Origin: Victivallales bacterium
GTDB taxonomy: Bacteria; Verrucomicrobiota; Lentisphaeria; Oligosphaerales; Oligosphaeraceae
Reading direction: 5' to 3'
NCBI GenBank assembly: GCA_017535315.1
Contig: JAFXUD010000003.1
Coordinates: forward strand, 1 to 64,000
DNA length: 64,000 nucleotides
In this document: positions 60,854 to 64,000 of the stretch, piece by piece
Layout: every line of letters starts with the position of its first letter
How positions within the stretch are numbered: the first letter of the stretch is position 1
Program-made: the position numbers and the translations under genes
The notes under the pieces: model-generated
Database searches by the model: none
Told to the model about the DNA's origin: nothing
Seen by the model: only the letters and a program-made list of their open reading frames with translations

Positions 60854-62140
60854 ATGCATCATTGGTGGTCGTTTTTTGTGGTTGCCTCCCTCTTTTTTGT
60901 GGGATGCGGCAAGCGGGCGGAGAAGGAAGCGGTGGAGCGTGCGGTGAACGAGGCGGCGGAACGCTCGATTCAACTTAGCCTGTGGCATATCATGAACTAC
61001 AGCGGACCGCGTGAGGTCATCGAACGTGCTGTAGCGCGTTTCGAGGCGGAGAATCCAGACTGCAAGGTGCAGATTCAGACCTTTGAGAACGATGGCTACA
61101 AAGTCAAACTATCCGTGGAGCTTGCCAGCGGAAATGCGCCTGACGTGATGTTCACCTGGGGCGGCGGCCACCTGAAGGAGATGGTGCGCGCGGAGAAGGT
61201 GATGGAACTCACTTCTTCCCTGAAAGAAAACGCTTGGAAGGAGCGGTTTATTGACGCCGCGCTTGACCTTTGCTCACAGGATGGACGCGTCTATGGTGTG
61301 CCGCTGGACCTATCCGCAGTGCTTCTCTGGTGCAACTCAACTCTTTTCGAGAAGAACAGCATCTCCTATCCGAAAACCTACGATGAGCTTCTCCAGGCCT
61401 GCAAGGCCTTCCGAGCCGTGGGCATTGAACCGTGTGCGCTGGGCAACAAGAACCAATGGACGGGAGCCTTCTACTTCTGTTATCTAGCGAACCGCTGCGG
61501 AGGCACAAAACTCTTCTATGACGCTGCCGAGGACAACTCGCTCTTTGCGGACGACGCCTTCATCCGCGCGGGGAAGATGCTTCGGGAACTGGTCGATGCA
61601 AAGGCTTTCCCCGTTGGCTTTAACGGACTTGACGATGGCCCCGCACGGGCACGCTTCCTTTCGGAGAAATCCGCTATGCTTCTGATGGGAAGCTGGCTCG
61701 TGGCACGCGTCAAGGCGGAGAAGCCAGAGTTCATGGAGCAGCTAAAGCCGATTCCCTTCCCCGTTGTGGCAGGCGGGAAGGGTAGCGCGGATACCGTGCT
61801 TGGCGGCGTGAACTGCGGCTTCGCCGTCTCGTCGGCGTGCAAGCATCCCGACAAGGCCGTTGCGCTGCTCCGTTGCCTCACCTCCGAGCAGGTAGTTGGC
61901 GAATGGTGTGAAATCGGGCGCATCCCTGCCCTGAAAACCACCCCAGAGCAGGAGGCACTACTGCCGAAGCCGACGCAGGAGGCCCTCGTCGCCCTGCGTG
62001 CCAGCTCCTCCCTTCAGCCGTACTACGACCAGTACCTCTCCCCGCGCCTTGCCGTGGAGCACAAGAACACCACGCAGAATATCTTCGCGGGAGTCATGAC
62101 ACCCGAGCAGGCCGCCGCAAAAATGGCCGAAAAGCACTAG
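60854..62140 (+). CDS. ABC transporter extracellular sugar-binding lipoprotein
   Basis: A 428-residue family 1 solute-binding protein. MHHWWSFFVVASLFFVGC ends in a lipobox (Cys18), so it is a lipoprotein. Signature YKVKLSVELASGNAPDVMFTWGGG around residues 77-100 and a GGVNCGFAVSSACKHPDKA segment near 315 fit sugar-binding proteins. AGGAG lies 7 nt upstream of the ATG, with TATAAT at 60833-60838. No permease or ATPase genes follow in the window. Downstream is a fold-back repeat and a PHP-like gene. Confidence 0.9.
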   Translation: MHHWWSFFVVASLFFVGCGKRAEKEAVERAVNEAAERSIQLSLWHIMNYSGPREVIERAVARFEAENPDCKVQIQTFENDGYKVKLSVELASGNAPDVMFTWGGGHLKEMVRAEKVMELTSSLKENAWKERFIDAALDLCSQDGRVYGVPLDLSAVLLWCNSTLFEKNSISYPKTYDELLQACKAFRAVGIEPCALGNKNQWTGAFYFCYLANRCGGTKLFYDAAEDNSLFADDAFIRAGKMLRELVDAKAFPVGFNGLDDGPARARFLSEKSAMLLMGSWLVARVKAEKPEFMEQLKPIPFPVVAGGKGSADTVLGGVNCGFAVSSACKHPDKAVALLRCLTSEQVVGEWCEIGRIPALKTTPEQEALLPKPTQEALVALRASSSLQPYYDQYLSPRLAVEHKNTTQNIFAGVMTPEQAAAKMAEKH

Positions 62141-62172
62141 GGGCGGCAATGACGACCTTGCAAGTACTCTCT

Positions 62173-62374
62173 ATGGGACGGGAGCGACGGGAGGGACGGG
62201 AGCGACAGCGCAGAAAAATCCTGATATGGGACGGGAGCGACGGGAGGGACGGGAGCGACAGCGCAGAAAAATCCTGATATGGGACGGGAGCGACGGGAGA
62301 GACGGGAGCGACAGCGCAGAATTCCTGTTGTCGTTCTCGCGTCCCTCCTGTCCCTCCCGTCGCTCCCGTCCCAT
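62173..62374. repeat. Three tandem 53-bp G-rich repeats with a terminal inverted copy
   Basis: Units start at 62175, 62228 and 62281. The right arm 62350-62374 is a perfect 25-bp complement of 62173-62197. This is the same motif as at 48118. As RNA this would make a long stem downstream of the sugar-binding protein gene; no T-run follows. Confidence 0.85.
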
Positions 62375-62444
62375 TAAGAGTCCTTGGAGCAATACCAGCT
62401 TTGCCATCTAATAACAAGCACATTTCAGGAGTTTTTTAGCAAAC

Positions 62445-64000
62445 ATGAAAATCGGTTATTTCAAGCATTGGTTCCAGCCGCCGTACAGCTTTGTCACCTT
62501 TTTGAAGGAGGAGTTCGGCATTGAGGCGGAGGAGATCGACTACAAGAAACGCGGCTACCTGGAAGGGTACGATGTCGTGCTGATTGAGCAGAATGGCTAC
62601 AATGATTTCATTGAGAACGACGAGGCCTACTTCCGTGACTATATCAAGCGTGGCGGCATCTGCTGGTTCATGCACCAGGACTACCGTCGCTGGGCAAAGT
62701 TCTTCCTGCCTGAAGAAGTCGGCTACCCGATGCTGGTGCATCGCTATGTGACCACCGTCGAGATGTCTGGCAGCACCTTCAAGTGCTATATGATGCCCAT
62801 GGTCGAACCAGCTGGACGCCAGCTATTCGAGGTGCCAAACAAGATCAACCCAGAAGACATGGTCTATTGGCAGACGCCCGCCAACACCTTCGGGCTTGTG
62901 GGTTCGGAGAAGGGACGTCCGCCTGAAATCGTCAAGTCTGCGGCTCTTTCCTGCGCGGTTGACTGCGACAAATGGGAGGTACTTGGCTCCTACATGGATC
63001 CCGTTGTGACGGATGGCGCACTGGTTCTGCAGGCGAAACACGGCGAGGGGCTCTACTTCTGGAGCCAGATTCTCTTCCCCGAGGTCAAGTGCGACACCGC
63101 TGAGCGTCCTTTTGCCTTCTGGCGCAAGTACGTGCCTAATGTGCTGGCACATTTCCAACGCTTCTTGGACAAGGATACCACGCCCTACATGCCGCCGCAA
63201 CCGCCTCCGCGCCAGCGGAAGCGCAACTACAAGATGGCCATCCATCTCCATTCTCTGGAATGGTATGGCGGCGACTCTTCGCTGGGCACCATCCTCGCGA
63301 TGATGCGCTACATGAAGTATGACATCGCCACCATCGCCATCAAGGATGCCGTCCCCTACCACGGAACACTGGACTTGAACCGCTTCTCCGATGACAAGCT
63401 GCTGATGCTTCATGGCCAGGAGTACCATCCGTTCAACTGGACGGAGGTGAACGCCATTTCAAACCACAATGCCTACCACATGCTTGCCATGGGGACCAAC
63501 GCCGACGCTTATAAGCCCGAGTTTACGCGCAGCTTCTTCAGCACGGAAGAGATCAAGGCATACCTGCACGAGGCCATCGACTATGTGCATGCGCAAGGCG
63601 GTGCGGTCTGCGCCACTCATCCCTACTTCGACTATTGGAAGAACTACGACTACGACGGCGTCGATAAGGAGCATCTGACCTCCCTAGAGGGTTCCATGTA
63701 CGAAAAGGTCTATGCGGAGGGACGGCACATCGCCATGATGAACTCCGTCGATTTGTTTGGCGTGGAACGCCTTGTTCACAACCTCGCTCAGAATTTCATT
63801 TACGTAGAAGGGGAACTGACACGCGATTCCGTGGTCGCCGCCATCCGCGCGGGGCACAACATCGCCGCCGCCTGGTTTGACGAGGTGGATGTGACGCTGG
63901 ACGACAAACTGCCTGGCGACACGGTGGAGCTCAAAGGTGACAGCGCCATTGCCATCCACGCCAAGGCACTGGATTCCAACATACGTAAGCTGCGCGTCTT
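62445..64000 (+). CDS. PHP-like metal-dependent hydrolase, partial (3' end outside window)
   Basis: An open frame of 518+ codons from ATG at 62445 (AGGAG about 13 nt upstream) to the window end. Residues 1-~255 form an unrecognised N-terminal domain beginning MKIGYFKHWFQPPYS, with GGICWFMHQDYRRWAKFF suggesting a ThuA/GATase-like fold. From ~265 the sequence has MAIHLHSLEWYGG, LLMLHGQEYHPFN and GGAVCATHPYFDYW, which fit the metal-binding His/Glu motifs of PHP phosphoesterase-type proteins. No signal peptide. It follows the sugar-binding lipoprotein gene, so an intracellular role on an imported sugar compound is possible. Confidence 0.65.
   Translation, partial: MKIGYFKHWFQPPYSFVTFLKEEFGIEAEEIDYKKRGYLEGYDVVLIEQNGYNDFIENDEAYFRDYIKRGGICWFMHQDYRRWAKFFLPEEVGYPMLVHRYVTTVEMSGSTFKCYMMPMVEPAGRQLFEVPNKINPEDMVYWQTPANTFGLVGSEKGRPPEIVKSAALSCAVDCDKWEVLGSYMDPVVTDGALVLQAKHGEGLYFWSQILFPEVKCDTAERPFAFWRKYVPNVLAHFQRFLDKDTTPYMPPQPPPRQRKRNYKMAIHLHSLEWYGGDSSLGTILAMMRYMKYDIATIAIKDAVPYHGTLDLNRFSDDKLLMLHGQEYHPFNWTEVNAISNHNAYHMLAMGTNADAYKPEFTRSFFSTEEIKAYLHEAIDYVHAQGGAVCATHPYFDYWKNYDYDGVDKEHLTSLEGSMYEKVYAEGRHIAMMNSVDLFGVERLVHNLAQNFIYVEGELTRDSVVAAIRAGHNIAAAWFDEVDVTLDDKLPGDTVELKGDSAIAIHAKALDSNIRKLRV

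Noticed and set aside
62094-62423. Reverse ORFs with LPSLPSLPSHIRIF-type repeats
   Set aside because: Produced by the 53-bp G-rich repeats; no start site and no conservation expected.

Overview
The window is about 64 kb of a bacterial chromosome with moderate to high GC and high coding density. It best fits a member of the PVC group, probably Lentisphaerota of gut or anoxic type. That assignment is inference. It rests on a type II secretion-like pseudopilin with the H-X9-DG C-terminal signature (plus a remnant of a second), several membrane Ser/Thr kinases (one fused to an FGE-sulfatase domain), DapL-type lysine synthesis, secreted polysaccharide-processing proteins, and a GGGtGRT/NifU-like pair of the kind seen in anaerobes. 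No rRNA, tRNA, CRISPR array, integrase or transposase gene was seen.

Layout. 1-9.8 kb: a heptamer satellite runs into the stop codon of an MFS transporter gene. Upstream of that gene lie a BNR-propeller protein and a large heparinase II/III-type lyase, so the three look like a polysaccharide-utilisation operon, with a cytoplasmic unknown gene divergent from it. 9.8-18 kb: a housekeeping run holds lipoate ligase, DapL, a SEC-C protein, an M24 peptidase, a TrpR-like repressor, ThiI, and GGGtGRT with its NifU-like scaffold partner. 18-24.5 kb: a second carbohydrate cluster holds a GHL6-like hydrolase, a secreted SGNH hydrolase and an enlarged sodium/solute symporter, with a pseudopilin remnant and a clear terminator. 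24.7-40.5 kb: a signalling region holds three Ser/Thr kinases with three different departures from the HRD/DFG motifs, rhamnulokinase, a metallophosphoesterase, class II aldolase, and a two-gene operon joining a coiled-coil NYN/YacP-like nuclease protein to a kinase-FGE fusion.

40.8-46.8 kb: a tightly overlapping operon runs metF/homocysteine methyltransferase - epmA - CPA2 antiporter - trmO. 46.9-53.3 kb: a DUF4432 epimerase-like protein, an MFS permease, clpS-clpA preceded by a coupled 12-codon ORF, and a ROK kinase. 53.4-55.5 kb: dtd-cysE lies between two inverted 241-bp MITE-like elements. 55.5-60.7 kb: an envelope-polysaccharide-like operon (secreted unknown, processive GT2, polytopic GT-C-like protein). 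60.8-64 kb: an ABC sugar-binding lipoprotein and a partial PHP-like gene that runs off the window.

The most unusual non-coding content is a set of hairpin-rich intergenic elements. Several are bounded by good terminal inverted repeats (10089-10288, 27356-27549, 35022-35175, 53399-53639, 55193-55433). Some with different ends share one hairpin core. There are also low-complexity G-rich repeats that fold back on themselves. The best candidate for an undescribed system is the NYN nuclease-like/kinase-FGE operon at 35.2-39.8 kb; its function is inference only.
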